Assembly: GCA_019637645.1 (NCBI GenBank)
Contig: JAHBVH010000041.1
Span: forward strand, 15,056-79,055
DNA length: 64,000 bases
Reading direction: 5' to 3'
DNA from: Caldilineaceae bacterium
Lineage (GTDB): Bacteria; Chloroflexota; Anaerolineae; Caldilineales; Caldilineaceae
Every line of letters starts with the position of its first letter. Within the stretch, counting starts at the first letter, position 1. A program made the translations under genes and the position numbers. This document shows, piece after piece, positions 33,715 to 42,959 of this stretch. Under the pieces are notes generated by a model. The model saw nothing but the letters and a program-made list of their open reading frames with translations. It was not told the DNA's origin and did not search any database.

Positions 33715-34989
33715 ATGGCTACTGCGGTAAAGATGCCACAGCTTGGTGAAAGCGTCGTTGAGGGCGCGATTGTGCGTTGGCTAAAAGCACCTGGTGATCC
33801 TATCGCCAAGTATGAACCGCTTTTAGAGATCAGTACAGATAAAATCGATACCGAAGTTCCCGCTCCCGCGGATGGAATTTTGCTCGAAATTCTGCTGCCC
33901 GAAGGCCAAACCGTGGCGGTTGGGACGGTTCTGGCCTATATTGGGCAACCAGGCGAACAACAGGCAACAAATGACGATCACCCGGCGGCGGTTCCGCCCA
34001 CGCACGCCCCTAGCGAACGGCTGCCGGCCACCACGCTAGCGGCGCTGGCAGACCAATCCGCTGCCAAACCAGCTGGTCGTGCCTTTATCAGTCCGGTGGT
34101 GGCGCGGATTGCCGCTCAACATCAGGTCGATCTCGAACAGGTGTCAGGTAGTGGTCTGGGCGGGCGAATTACCAAGAAGGATATTTTGGCCTTTGTCGAA
34201 CAGCCCCAACCCGTTGCGCCTGTACCCCCCTCGCGTACATTGGTTACCGCAATGCCACCCCGGCTTGACGTGAGTGACGACGAAAGTCTACAACCGCTGT
34301 CAACCATGCGGCGGGCCATTGCCCAACATATGGTGTTGAGCAAACAGACAAGCCCCCATGTCACCACTGTTTTTGAGGTGGATATGACCGCTGTAGTGCG
34401 CCACCGGGAAGCGCATAAACAACACTTTCACGCGCGGGGCATTCAACTGACCTTTACGCCTTATTTTGTGGCGGCGGTGGCCCGAGCCTTGCGCGCGGTG
34501 CCGACGGTCAATAGCCGTTTCAGCGCCGAAGGGCTTGTGCTCAACCGGCGTATCCATATTGGGGTGGCCGTGGCCTTGCCCGATGGACTGCTCGTGCCGG
34601 TTATCCGCGATGCCGATGAAAAGAATCTAGCCGGATTGGCCCGCACGGTCAATGATCTAGCTACCCGGGCGCGCAATGGCAAAGTGACAACCGATGAAGT
34701 GAAAGGTGGGACCTTTACCATTACCAATCATGGGGTTACAGGCAGCCTGATGGGTACCCCGATTATCAATCAGCCGCAGACGGCTATTTTGGGTATTGGG
34801 ACCATTAGCAAACGGCCCATCGTGCGCACCGCCGCGGCTTCGTTATTACCAAGCGCGGATGACGCAATTGTGATCCGGCCTATGTGTTATCTAAGTCTTA
34901 GCTTTGATCACCGTGTTTTGGATGGGGCGAAGGCTGACTTATTTTTGAGTACGCTTCGCCTACAATTAGAAGATTGGCAAATGGATTAG
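33715..34989 (+). CDS. Dihydrolipoamide acyltransferase (E2) of a 2-oxoacid dehydrogenase complex
   Basis: 424 residues in the standard order: one lipoyl domain (1-80, lipoyl Lys43 in STDKIDTEV), a linker, a peripheral subunit-binding domain (about 121-160: FISPVVARIAAQHQVDLEQV), and a catalytic domain with SLSFDHRVLDGA, active-site His399. It transfers the acyl group from lipoamide to CoA in the complex core. AAGGAAGG precedes the ATG. E3 follows about 130 bases downstream, but no E1 subunit lies in the window, so E1 must be encoded elsewhere. Pyruvate, branched-chain or 2-oxoglutarate specificity cannot be decided from this gene. Confidence 0.94.
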   Translation: MATAVKMPQLGESVVEGAIVRWLKAPGDPIAKYEPLLEISTDKIDTEVPAPADGILLEILLPEGQTVAVGTVLAYIGQPGEQQATNDDHPAAVPPTHAPSERLPATTLAALADQSAAKPAGRAFISPVVARIAAQHQVDLEQVSGSGLGGRITKKDILAFVEQPQPVAPVPPSRTLVTAMPPRLDVSDDESLQPLSTMRRAIAQHMVLSKQTSPHVTTVFEVDMTAVVRHREAHKQHFHARGIQLTFTPYFVAAVARALRAVPTVNSRFSAEGLVLNRRIHIGVAVALPDGLLVPVIRDADEKNLAGLARTVNDLATRARNGKVTTDEVKGGTFTITNHGVTGSLMGTPIINQPQTAILGIGTISKRPIVRTAAASLLPSADDAIVIRPMCYLSLSFDHRVLDGAKADLFLSTLRLQLEDWQMD

Positions 34990-35122
34990 GCTGGGCTTGA
35001 CCTAGCATGGCCTGCGTGCCTCGGTGATCAATCGAATAAGCCCGAATCTAAAGAGCAGTAAGCCAAGAATTTAGGTTTGCATATGCCGATAGGCTGCTAT
35101 GCAAGCCGCAAGAGGAGATGCT

Positions 35123-36556
35123 ATGAGCAATCATCAATATGAATACGACGTTATCGTCGTTGGGAGTGGCCCTGGTGGCTATGTCGCAGCTATTCGTGCA
35201 GCACAGCTTGGGTTGAAGACTGCCATTGTCGAGCGCGAAAGCTTGGGTGGGGTTTGTTTGAATTGGGGCTGTATTCCCAAAAAAGCCCTGTTGAAGAACG
35301 CCGAAGTGCTGGACACGGTGAAGCATGCGGCCAACTTTGGCATCACTTTTGACAATTTGCAGGTAGACTTTACCAGCGCGGTCAAGCGCAGCTTGGGCAT
35401 TGTCGATCGCCAGACCAAAGGCGTCGCTTTTCTCATGCGCAAGAACAAGATCGAGGTCATCGAAGGCCATGGCACCTTCACTGATGCGCACACGTTGCAA
35501 GTGGGTCCGTCGGATTTCAAGCCAGAAGCCAAGCAACGCACCGTCACCGCGAATCACTTTATCATCGCCACGGGTGCGCGGGCGCGTGATCTCCCGGGCG
35601 TGACTGCCGATGGCAAGCGGATTTTGCAATACCGCCATGCCATTCGCCTGCAAGAACAGCCCAAGTCGATGATTATCATTGGCGCAGGGCCGATTGGGAT
35701 GGAATTAGGCGATTTCTACCATACCTATGGTGCGGAAGTGACCATTATCGAGATGTTGGATCATGTGCTGCCGCTGGAAGATAGCGATGTGGCTGCGGAA
35801 GTCCACAAAGCCTTTACCAAGCGTGGTTTCAAACTCTACACCGGCTCGCGCACCGAAGAGTTCAAGGTGACCGACAGTGGCGTCAAGGTGACGGTCAAGA
35901 ATGTCAAGAGTGGCGAAACAGCGACGTTGGAAGCCGAGCGCGTGCTGCTGTCGATTGGCATTACACCGAACACCGACAAAGTTGGGTTGGATAAAGCGGG
36001 GGTCAAGCTCGATCAACGGGGTTTTATTGCGATTGATGCCAATATGCGCACCAACGTGCCCAATATCTACGCCATTGGTGACTGCACGGGGAAATTGGCC
36101 CTAGCCCATGTCGCCAGCGCACAAGCATTGGTTGCCGCCGAGACCATTGGGGGGGCTGATACGCTGCCCATTCCAGCGGAAAAGTATATTTTCATGCCGC
36201 GCTGCACCTACTGCAAGCCCGAAGTCGCCAGCTTGGGTTTGACCGAAGCCCAAGCCAAGGAGGCGGGCTATACCATTAAAGTGGGCAAATTCCCCTTTAT
36301 GCCCAACGGCAAGGCGCAGGCATTGGAAGTCAAGGAAGGCTTTGTCAAGATCATCACCGATGCCAAGTATGGGGAGATCTTGGGGGCCCATTTGGTCGGG
36401 CCAGATGTGACGGAACTTCTCCCTGAATTGAGCCTTGCTCAGTTTATGGAGATCACACCTGCCGAAATTGCCCGTACGGTGCATGCCCACCCGACGCTGA
36501 GCGAAGTGATTATGGAAGCCGCCCACGCAGTGGAAGGCCACGCCATCCATATGTAG
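35123..36556 (+). CDS. lpdA: Dihydrolipoyl dehydrogenase (E3)
   Basis: The frame is open from 35099, but ATG 35123 has AGAGGAG at ideal spacing and gives the family N-terminus (YDVIVVGSGPGGYVAAIRAA). 477 residues. The redox disulfide is Cys45-Cys50 in GGVCLNWGCIPKK. NAD binding is at IIIGAGPIGMELGDF, the second FAD motif is YAIGDCTGKLALAH, and the C-terminal dimer domain carries the catalytic His in VHAHPTLSEVIMEAAH. It reoxidises lipoamide of E2, which is encoded just upstream. A strong hairpin follows the stop. Confidence 0.96.
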   Translation: MSNHQYEYDVIVVGSGPGGYVAAIRAAQLGLKTAIVERESLGGVCLNWGCIPKKALLKNAEVLDTVKHAANFGITFDNLQVDFTSAVKRSLGIVDRQTKGVAFLMRKNKIEVIEGHGTFTDAHTLQVGPSDFKPEAKQRTVTANHFIIATGARARDLPGVTADGKRILQYRHAIRLQEQPKSMIIIGAGPIGMELGDFYHTYGAEVTIIEMLDHVLPLEDSDVAAEVHKAFTKRGFKLYTGSRTEEFKVTDSGVKVTVKNVKSGETATLEAERVLLSIGITPNTDKVGLDKAGVKLDQRGFIAIDANMRTNVPNIYAIGDCTGKLALAHVASAQALVAAETIGGADTLPIPAEKYIFMPRCTYCKPEVASLGLTEAQAKEAGYTIKVGKFPFMPNGKAQALEVKEGFVKIITDAKYGEILGAHLVGPDVTELLPELSLAQFMEITPAEIARTVHAHPTLSEVIMEAAHAVEGHAIHM

Positions 36557-36562
36557 CCTGGG

Positions 36563-36600
36563 GCTGCCGTTGCCGCGCGGTTTAGCGCGGCAACGGCAGC
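36563..36600. terminator. 16-bp perfect GC-rich hairpin after lpdA
   Basis: GCTGCCGTTGCCGCGC (36563-36578) pairs fully with 36585-36600 around a GGTTTA loop. There is no T-tract after it, and the thioesterase ATG follows 11 bases later. It may be an mRNA-stability or partial-termination element rather than a classical intrinsic terminator. Confidence 0.6.
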
Positions 36601-36610
36601 ATGATGAAAT

Positions 36611-37081
36611 ATGATGTTATCAACCGAAGCAACTATTCCCGATGCGCCTGTGCCCGTTGCGGTGGAGGTGCGCTTTGCCGAAACCGACCAAATGGGGGTT
36701 GTCCACCATAGCAGCTATATCGTCTGGTTTGAATTGGGGCGGGTGGCGTGGATGAAGGCCGCCGCCATGCCCTATGCCGAAGTGGCGGCTGGTGGTCATC
36801 ATTTTGCCGTAACAGCCATCCATGCTGCCTATCGTGCCTCTTGTCGCTTTGGCGATACGGTACAGGTTGTCACTCGGCTGACCAAACTACGGAGTCGCCA
36901 GGTTGAATTTAGCTATGAAGTGTACAATGCCGCGACGCAAACGTTGTTGGCGACCGGTAGCAGCGAACATATCTGTGTCGATTTAGCGGGCAAAATGACC
37001 AAAATTCCGGTAGCTGTTCAAAGTCGCTTGTTGGCGGGAGCCGAACGGGTAGCCGTAGCTACGGAAGCATTGTCGGTATGA
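36611..37081 (+). CDS. Acyl-CoA thioesterase, 4HBT/YbgC hot-dog fold
   Basis: 156 residues. VEVRFAETDQMGVVHHSSYI carries the conserved D-x-x-G-x-x-x-x-x-x-Y pattern with the catalytic Asp of the 4-hydroxybenzoyl-CoA thioesterase/YbgC group. The following FELGRVAWMKA forms the long hot-dog helix. It hydrolyses an acyl-CoA or acyl-ACP thioester in the cytoplasm. Two ATGs stand side by side (36611 and 36614), either of which could be used. The large hairpin lies directly upstream, so it may be read through from lpdA at a reduced level. The last residues (ERVAVATEALSV) are not family-specific. Confidence 0.88.
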   Translation: MMLSTEATIPDAPVPVAVEVRFAETDQMGVVHHSSYIVWFELGRVAWMKAAAMPYAEVAAGGHHFAVTAIHAAYRASCRFGDTVQVVTRLTKLRSRQVEFSYEVYNAATQTLLATGSSEHICVDLAGKMTKIPVAVQSRLLAGAERVAVATEALSV

Positions 37082-37187
37082 CCTAGTGAGGATGGGGGCA
37101 CGCTAGGAATTATCCCCGTTATTGCTCTCTGCCTGTTGCCGAATTGAGCTCGTTCAGTGGATGCTATCGTACACGGATCACAAATCT

Positions 37188-38126
37188 ATGATTCACGTTG
37201 ATCAATATGGACAAGTGCTGGCTATCCGTATGTCGCGATCCATCTTTGGCCGCCCCTTTTGGTGGACAACGGCCTATTGGGTGGATGGCTTGCTGATCGA
37301 CACGGGACCGCGGTTCGCCGCGCGGGCACTGCTCTATGTGCTGCGTAATCTGCCGGTGGATCAAGTGGTGATTACCCATGCGCACGAAGACCAGACCGGT
37401 GGTTTGTTGGCCGTGTTACAGCAATATCCCAAGGCCAAAATCTATGCCGCGCCGCGCACCTTGCCTTGGTTGGCAACCCCAGAACGACGCCCCTTGCCTT
37501 TTTATCGGCGGTTTGTGTGGGGGGTGCCCCAAGCCTGTCGCACTGCGGTCTCGCTCGATACGGTTAACAATGTGCTGCATACTACCAGTTACCAATTTCG
37601 CGCGGTGGAAACGCCTGGTCATACCTCTGATCATATTGCTCTCTTTGAGCCTCATCAACGCTGGTTATTCAGTGGGGATGTCTTTGGGTATAGCCAGACC
37701 AACGCTTGGGCCGCGGAAGCTGATCTCTTTGGCGTGATCTGCAGCTTGCGCACCTTGGCGGATTTGCGTCCCGAGCGGATCTTTCCCAGCGATGGTCGGA
37801 TTAGCCGGACACCGCTGCCCGAGCTGCACGGGAAGATCGGGCAATTGTTACAGATCACGCGCGAGGTCGCCCAACTAGATGCGTTGGGCTTGACCAAAGA
37901 CGAAATCGTCTTGCGGCTTTTTCATAAAGAACCGCCTTTATATTTTTGGACGGCTGGTCATTACTCTGCGGCCAATCTTGTCGATGCTTGTCGAAGCTAT
38001 AATGCCCTTTTTACCCAACTGGACGATCAACCCGCTTCTACCTCACGGCGTGAACTGCCGGATGAACAACCCGGTTCCTCTAATTCCTCCAATTGGCCCT
38101 TTGATTGGGAAGATCTGATTCGCTAA
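37188..38126 (+). CDS. Metallo-beta-lactamase-fold hydrolase
   Basis: 312 residues from ATG 37188 (MIHVDQYGQVLAIRM); in-frame starts at 37161 and 37122 are possible and none has a good ribosome site. The metal motif reads VITHAHEDQTGG, so the last His of H-x-H-x-D-H is Gln69. ETPGHTSDHIAL supplies the next ligand and LFSGDVFG the bridging Asp. The N-terminal half fits hydroxyacylglutathione hydrolase-like proteins. The C-terminus from about 280 is Ser/Pro-rich and disordered. It is cytoplasmic. The substrate is unknown. Confidence 0.82.
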   Translation: MIHVDQYGQVLAIRMSRSIFGRPFWWTTAYWVDGLLIDTGPRFAARALLYVLRNLPVDQVVITHAHEDQTGGLLAVLQQYPKAKIYAAPRTLPWLATPERRPLPFYRRFVWGVPQACRTAVSLDTVNNVLHTTSYQFRAVETPGHTSDHIALFEPHQRWLFSGDVFGYSQTNAWAAEADLFGVICSLRTLADLRPERIFPSDGRISRTPLPELHGKIGQLLQITREVAQLDALGLTKDEIVLRLFHKEPPLYFWTAGHYSAANLVDACRSYNALFTQLDDQPASTSRRELPDEQPGSSNSSNWPFDWEDLIR

Positions 38127-38204
38127 TGAGCCTATCTTGTACTTTAGCAATGGTTCATGGTGCCAACGCAGGTCATCGCTAAAGTTGCACTACAAGGATT
38201 CAAA

Positions 38205-39158
38205 ATGATGCGTGTTTTCGTAACCGGTGGGGCTGGCTTTATTGGCAGCCATCTGGCCAACCAACTGCACCAACGCGGGCATTACGTGCGCGTGCTGGAT
38301 GATCTTAGCAGTGGAGAGCCCACTCAGCTAGCCAATGGTGTTCACTTTACGCGTGGGGATGTGCGGGACATTCCTAAATTATGGTCACTCTTACAAGGGG
38401 TAGAAGTCGTCTATCATCTGGCCGCGCGGGTGAGTGTGCCGGCCTCGATCCTCTATCCACGCGAGTATAACGATGTCAATGTCGGTGGCACGGTGGCACT
38501 CTTGGAAGCCTGCCGCGATGTGGGGGTGCGCCGCGTCATTTTGGCGAGCAGCGCAACGGTTTATGGCAACCAAGCCCAGCAACCCGCGCACGAAGAGATG
38601 GCGACTCAGCCGACTGTGCCCTATGCCGTTAGTAAAGTTGCCGCCGAACAATTTCTCTTTACCATTGGGCGATTGGCGGGCTTTGAAACGGTCGCCCTAC
38701 GGATTTTCAATGCCTATGGGCCAGGTCAACAACTGCCACCCGTCCATGCGCCGGTTATTCCCCAATTTATGCAACAGATCGCGGGTGGTGGGTCGATTGT
38801 TGTTCAGGGCGATGGCAATCAGACGCGCGATTTTGTCTATATTGACGATGTGGTCAAAGCCCTGATCAACGCGGCGGCGGCCACCGCGGTTGACCAACAG
38901 ATCATCAACGTGGGCAGTGGCACAGAACTTACCCTGAACACATTGATCGAACGGATTGCCCAAACGGTTGGCCGAAAAGCGAATGTCTTGTATAATCGGG
39001 AAACGTCCGGCGGGGTGGCGCGGCTGGTGGCCGATCTCAGCAAGGCCAAGCAGCTATTGACGTATACCCCCTCGGTGGATGTATTAACGGGCCTTGCTCG
39101 GCTGTTCCAGCAAGATCCGCTATTTCGCTCCGTTCATTCGTTCAAAACGCACCCTTAA
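38205..39158 (+). CDS. NAD-dependent epimerase/dehydratase (UDP-glucose 4-epimerase-like, extended SDR)
   Basis: 317 residues from ATG 38205, with AAGGA seven bases upstream; the frame opens 48 bases earlier without support. The NAD-binding loop is VTGGAGFIGSHLANQL, followed by YHLAARVSVPASI, LASSATVYGNQAQ and the catalytic PYAVSKVAAEQ (Y-x-x-x-K). Sugar-binding segments include RIFNAYGPGQQLP and DGNQTRDFVYIDDVVKAL. It converts a nucleotide sugar, probably for the surface glycans made by the GT genes elsewhere in this window, though exact specificity is unclear. It ends nine bases before mltG. Confidence 0.92.
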   Translation: MMRVFVTGGAGFIGSHLANQLHQRGHYVRVLDDLSSGEPTQLANGVHFTRGDVRDIPKLWSLLQGVEVVYHLAARVSVPASILYPREYNDVNVGGTVALLEACRDVGVRRVILASSATVYGNQAQQPAHEEMATQPTVPYAVSKVAAEQFLFTIGRLAGFETVALRIFNAYGPGQQLPPVHAPVIPQFMQQIAGGGSIVVQGDGNQTRDFVYIDDVVKALINAAAATAVDQQIINVGSGTELTLNTLIERIAQTVGRKANVLYNRETSGGVARLVADLSKAKQLLTYTPSVDVLTGLARLFQQDPLFRSVHSFKTHP

Positions 39159-39167
39159 CTAAATTTC

Positions 39168-40307
39168 ATGGCTTTTTATCTTTTCTTTCCCTTTCAACGC
39201 ATTGTCCTGTCTCTTCTTATTTTTTCCCTCTCGCTGGTGGCCGCTGGCTGTCGCATTGGTGGCGCCGGTATGCAGCAAGTCTACCTCCAAATGAACCGGG
39301 AAAAAGTCCAACAAGCGGCTAGCACGACGCCGCGCCCGGTTCGTTTTGTTGTGGCGCCAGGCACACCGGCGCGCCTGATCGGCCAGCAACTAGAGACTGC
39401 TGGTCTCATTACCGATGCCCAGCTCTTTGAAGCGTATGTGCGGGTCAATGGGTTGGCTGCCGGTTTGGAAGCTGGCGCATTTATCCTTAGCCCGAGCATG
39501 ACGCTGGCCGAGATCGCCGAAACGTTGCAACATGCTCAAGCCGCGAGCGTCACGCTGACAATTCCCGAAGGCTGGCGTTTGGGCCAAATCGGCGATTATG
39601 TGGAAAAGGCTGGGATCTTTGCCCAAAACCCAACTGAGCTAGCTAGCTATCGCACGCAGACGCAACGTGGTCTGCTGACTTCGCTTGATCCTGAGCGCTA
39701 TCCCTTTCTGCAAGGGCGGCCCGCGGGAACCAACCTGGAGGGCTATCTCTTCCCGGATACGTATGAACTGCCGCTCGAAGGAGCCACCGCACAGGATCTA
39801 CTCCAGCGCCAGCTTGACACCTTTGCTCAGCGCGTGTTTCCCATCTACGAAGCCGCCGTGGCTCAGCAGACAACGACCTTGTCGCTTTACGAGGTGCTGA
39901 CGGTCGCGAGTATTGTCGAGCGCGAAGCGGTGGTGGCCGCCGAACGGCCTGCCATTGCGGGGGTCTATCTGAATCGGTTAGCGATTGGCATGCGTCTCGA
40001 AGCTGATCCCACGGTACAATATGCCATGGGCTATCAGGCCGCCACCGATCAGTGGTGGAAAACACCGGTCTTTTTAGAAGAGTACAGCGGGGTTGACAGT
40101 CCCTATAATACCTATCTCTATCCGGGGCTACCACCGGGGCCGATTGCCAACCCCGGGCTCAGTAGCATTCAGGCCGTCTTGCAGCCAGCGCAACATGACT
40201 ATTTCTACTTCGTTGCCCTGCCCGACGGCACCGGAGCCCATGTCTTTGCCAGGACTTTTGAAGAGCACAGCGTGAATGTACAGCGCTACCTACGCGGCGG
40301 CCAGTAA
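39168..40307 (+). CDS. mltG: Endolytic murein transglycosylase MltG (YceG-like)
   Basis: 379 residues. An N-terminal hydrophobic segment (about 8-27) anchors the protein. AAGC near residue 28 resembles a weak lipobox but lacks the preferred Leu/Val at -3. The LysM-like part is at about 58-125 ([20 protein letters not shown]). The catalytic region contains [20 protein letters not shown] (Glu251/Glu253), [13 protein letters not shown], and [20 protein letters not shown], all diagnostic for the YceG family. It cleaves nascent peptidoglycan strands at the membrane and sets their length. It is nine bases after the epimerase gene and probably shares its transcript. Confidence 0.94.
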   Translation: MAFYLFFPFQRIVLSLLIFSLSLVAAGCRIGGAGMQQVYLQMNREKVQQAASTTPRPVRFVVAPGTPARLIGQQLETAGLITDAQLFEAYVRVNGLAAGLEAGAFILSPSMTLAEIAETLQHAQAASVTLTIPEGWRLGQIGDYVEKAGIFAQNPTELASYRTQTQRGLLTSLDPERYPFLQGRPAGTNLEGYLFPDTYELPLEGATAQDLLQRQLDTFAQRVFPIYEAAVAQQTTTLSLYEVLTVASIVEREAVVAAERPAIAGVYLNRLAIGMRLEADPTVQYAMGYQAATDQWWKTPVFLEEYSGVDSPYNTYLYPGLPPGPIANPGLSSIQAVLQPAQHDYFYFVALPDGTGAHVFARTFEEHSVNVQRYLRGGQ

Positions 40308-40405
40308 AAGCGGCCAGCGGCTTTGTTATCTGGCTGGCTCTGTGGTGCTCACAACCGCCAACGCAAGCGGCTGGCAGGGTTTCAAAACCTGATCGTTTAG
40401 AGCTG

Positions 40406-41641
40406 CTAATTCCACCAAGAAAACTGTTGATAGCCGACCGCGACCAACTGAATGGGGATCTGTAGCCGGGCTGCGGTGAGGAAGGCAAAGTTCCAAAACG
40501 CGGTCGTCAACGGATTATTGGTGGTAAAGAGGAAGAGGAGGATGAAGAAGCCAATATTGCCTAAGCCAAGCAAGCGCTGGCGCAGGGCTGGCGGGAAGAG
40601 CGTTGCCACCAGTTGAAAGCCGTCCAAGGGGGGCAGTGGCAAGAGATTAAAGAGCAGGGCGGTGACTTGCAAGAAGCCCAAAAAGGCCAAAGCCGGCCAG
40701 AAGTGCCAATTCTCCGCGGTGGCCCACTGCTGCCAATCCAAGTAGAAAGGACTGCTGATGATGATGCAGAAGATCAGCGTTCCGATTGGCCCCGCCGCAC
40801 TGACCAATGCTTCCCAACGCACGCTGCGGAGCGCGCCTGTGCGAATATAGACCGCACCACCGGGCAGTCCAATCCCCCCCATGAGGAGAAAGATCACCGG
40901 AAAGACGATACTGAGCACGGGGTGAGTATAGCGCAGCGGGTTGAGCGTTAAGTAACCAGCCTTGCTCACCGACGTATCACCACCTAGGTAGGCCGCGAAC
41001 GCATGGCCGAATTCATGTAAACAGAGCGAGACGATCCAGCCACTGAGCACAAAGAGCATGGTGAGCGGACCGACCCAGCGCCCCGCTGAATCAAACCATA
41101 ACCCAGCCCCACACCCAATCATCAGCGCGACAATCGCCCAAAAGATAGGACTTGGCCGCACTTGGGCGCGCCAATCAACCTCGATCCGATTGCCTGGTAG
41201 CGCCGGTGTTGCCAACATGGCTTGCTCTATTTGCGCGGGGATAACCCCCGCCTGCCTTAGCAAAGGTGTGATAGAGTCATCTTTCAGGAGGAGCAAGCTA
41301 CGCCACAGGTGTGGTACATCGATCCGTTCCTGTCCATCACGTACTGCTGCGCGGTAGGCGCGCTGGATCACCTGTTGCGTTTCCGGGCTTAGCGCCATGG
41401 GTTTGGTGCGCGTCGGGTCGCCGAGTGGCAACTGGGCGGCCACTGTGGCGCGCAACGCTTGGCGATCGACGCCCGCGTTGCTGAGCGCCTGTGAGGCTTG
41501 ATGCTCACTGTCCAACAATGCCAATAGCAGGTGCCGCGGCTCGACAGCGCTGGTCGCGCGGCGGTTTGCCTCTTGTGCGGCTTGCTCTAACACCGTGCCT
41601 GCCGGTTGGGTTAATTCATCAAAGAGAGTGGTCGGGGCCAT
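40406..41641 (-). CDS. Clp N-domain fused to site-2-protease-like (M50) membrane metalloprotease
   Basis: 411 residues. Residues about 4-75 and 85-150 are two Clp_N repeats (EPRHLLLALLDSEHQASQAL and DVPHLWRSLLLLKDDS), the adaptor-binding module of ClpA/ClpB/ClpC. From about 165 come five to six membrane helices of an S2P-type protease with zinc motif His209-Glu210-x-x-His213 (CLHEFGHAFAAYLGG) and the distal ligand loop NLLPLPPLDG (Asp340). The architecture suggests that unfolded or adaptor-delivered substrates are presented to an intramembrane protease. It stands alone, transcribed towards mltG. GNAT or sigma/anti-sigma partners are not adjacent. Confidence 0.9.
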   Translation of the reverse strand: MAPTTLFDELTQPAGTVLEQAAQEANRRATSAVEPRHLLLALLDSEHQASQALSNAGVDRQALRATVAAQLPLGDPTRTKPMALSPETQQVIQRAYRAAVRDGQERIDVPHLWRSLLLLKDDSITPLLRQAGVIPAQIEQAMLATPALPGNRIEVDWRAQVRPSPIFWAIVALMIGCGAGLWFDSAGRWVGPLTMLFVLSGWIVSLCLHEFGHAFAAYLGGDTSVSKAGYLTLNPLRYTHPVLSIVFPVIFLLMGGIGLPGGAVYIRTGALRSVRWEALVSAAGPIGTLIFCIIISSPFYLDWQQWATAENWHFWPALAFLGFLQVTALLFNLLPLPPLDGFQLVATLFPPALRQRLLGLGNIGFFILLFLFTTNNPLTTAFWNFAFLTAARLQIPIQLVAVGYQQFSWWN

Positions 41642-41857
41642 AGTGGGCCTTTTCTGTAACTTTACGCATAGATGTTAGAATCCGGTAACAGGTATGATCG
41701 GGTGATCCGTTGGGGGCTCTCCGAAATAGGGAACAAGGGGAGTAGTATAAGCGCTCTTCTCTTAGTTGGCAATTCAGCCCTACGTACTAGGGTTTGTTGC
41801 TATGGTGCGGGTGACCACCCGTGGCTGAACAGTGATAAAGCTTGCACGATAAGTCAG

Positions 41858-41886
41858 TTGATTGTTGACCTTGCTTCATGTATAAT
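41858..41886 (+). promoter_or_regulatory. Promoter of the heptad-repeat protein gene
   Basis: TTGATT (41858-41863) and TATAAT (41881-41886) have a 17-base spacer. The leader would be about 75 bases. The gap 41642-41967 contains nothing else I can assign. Confidence 0.7.
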
Positions 41887-41967
41887 AGCGCTGCCTGTAC
41901 GTGAGGAAAGGTACGTGTCAACAGAAATGAATACGTATCACCCGTTCCCCCATTTGAGGATTAGGCG

Positions 41968-42810
41968 ATGGCTTTTACGGTTCGTGACTTTCATGATTTA
42001 GTTGAAATTCTAGAAGAGCACCCCGCTTGGCGGGCCGAAGTACGGCGGTTAGTCCTAACCGACGACTTTCTCGGCCTGCCCCAAGCTTTGCGCGATCTCG
42101 CCCAAAGTGTACGCGAGTGGACCGAAGCGCAGCGTCGTTATGAAGAAAAAAGCGACGTTCGGTTTACCAAAATTGAAGGGGATATTGTCGAGCTAAAGAC
42201 CGATGTTGCTGTGTTGAAAACAGATGTTGCTGTGTTGAAGACCGACGTGGCCCAGCTGAAGACCGACGTGGCAGAGCTGAAGATTGATGTGGCAGAGCTG
42301 AAGACTGATGTGGCCCAGCTGAAGACCGATGTGGCCCAGCTGAAGACCGATGTGGCCGGACTGAAGACCGACGTCGCCCGATTGGATAACCGCATGGGGC
42401 GGCTGGATGGTCGTACCCTTCAACAACAGGTTCGTGAACGTCTACCCACCTATCTCAGCCGTCTTGCGTTGCGTTTGCGTCCCCTGAGCAATGCCAATCT
42501 AGCCGAGTTGTTGGAAGTCGCTGCCGAAGACGGTCGCATCTCGGAAGAACAAATGGAAGATGCCAAGCTGATCGATGCCGTCGCGCGTGGCCGTCGCCGA
42601 AGTGATGGTGCCACGATTTACCTGGCGCTAGAGATCTCAGTGGTTGTGGATGGGTATGATTTGGAACGCGCGACACGACGGGCCGCCACTATTGCTGAAG
42701 CAACTACGACTTTTACCCTACCGGTTGTCATCGGGGAGACGGTTCGGAGTGACGTGCGGCAGGCAGCGGAGCAGCGCAATATCGGGGTTGTGGTATTACC
42801 TCAAGAATAG
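41968..42810 (+). CDS. Heptad-repeat coiled-coil protein with PD-(D/E)XK nuclease-like C-terminus (DUF3782-like)
   Basis: 280 residues. The N-terminus (1-60) is helical. Residues 76-138 are nine near-identical heptads L-K-T-D-V-A-x forming an unbroken coiled coil. The C-terminal domain (about 150-280) resembles the restriction-endonuclease-like DUF3782 group common in Chloroflexota and Cyanobacteria: LIDAVARG (Asp203), YLALEISVVVDGYDLERA (Glu222-x-Ser224), and a final VVVLP strand. Such proteins are often annotated only as DUFs, and cleavage activity is not established. GAGGA precedes the ATG. It is a single gene with its own promoter and terminator. Confidence 0.82.
   Translation: MAFTVRDFHDLVEILEEHPAWRAEVRRLVLTDDFLGLPQALRDLAQSVREWTEAQRRYEEKSDVRFTKIEGDIVELKTDVAVLKTDVAVLKTDVAQLKTDVAELKIDVAELKTDVAQLKTDVAQLKTDVAGLKTDVARLDNRMGRLDGRTLQQQVRERLPTYLSRLALRLRPLSNANLAELLEVAAEDGRISEEQMEDAKLIDAVARGRRRSDGATIYLALEISVVVDGYDLERATRRAATIAEATTTFTLPVVIGETVRSDVRQAAEQRNIGVVVLPQE
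42193..42381. repeat. 21-bp coding repeat, nine copies (LKTDVAx heptads)
   Basis: Nine consecutive 21-base units encode the heptads at residues 76-138. Several units are identical at the DNA level (for example CTGAAGACCGATGTGGCC), so copy number can change by slippage without loss of frame, altering coiled-coil length in steps of seven residues. Confidence 0.95.
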
Positions 42811-42835
42811 GTCATAGCCTCTTTTAAATGATGCC

Positions 42836-42871
42836 AAACCTGTCAGGTTTTGAAAACCTGACAGGTTTTTT
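42836..42871. terminator. Intrinsic terminator between convergent genes
   Basis: AAACCTGTCAGGTTTT (42836-42851) and its complement (42853-42868) form a 16-bp inverted repeat followed by T6, directly after the heptad-repeat gene. The minus strand is less T-rich, so action on the tubulin operon is less certain. The arms share CCTGACAGGTTT with the dispersed repeat at 60129. Confidence 0.85.
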
Positions 42872-42959
42872 GATTGGCAGTGTAGTCATGCGAACTATGG
42901 CGCTTGGCAGAGGTTCGTTACGCCGAGCAGCCTACCCCTCTGGCTACAAGATTTCTGGG

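Noticed and set aside
41865..41886. TTGACC at 41865 as -35 for the heptad-repeat gene
   Set aside because: The spacer to TATAAT would be only 10 bases; TTGATT at 41858 gives 17.
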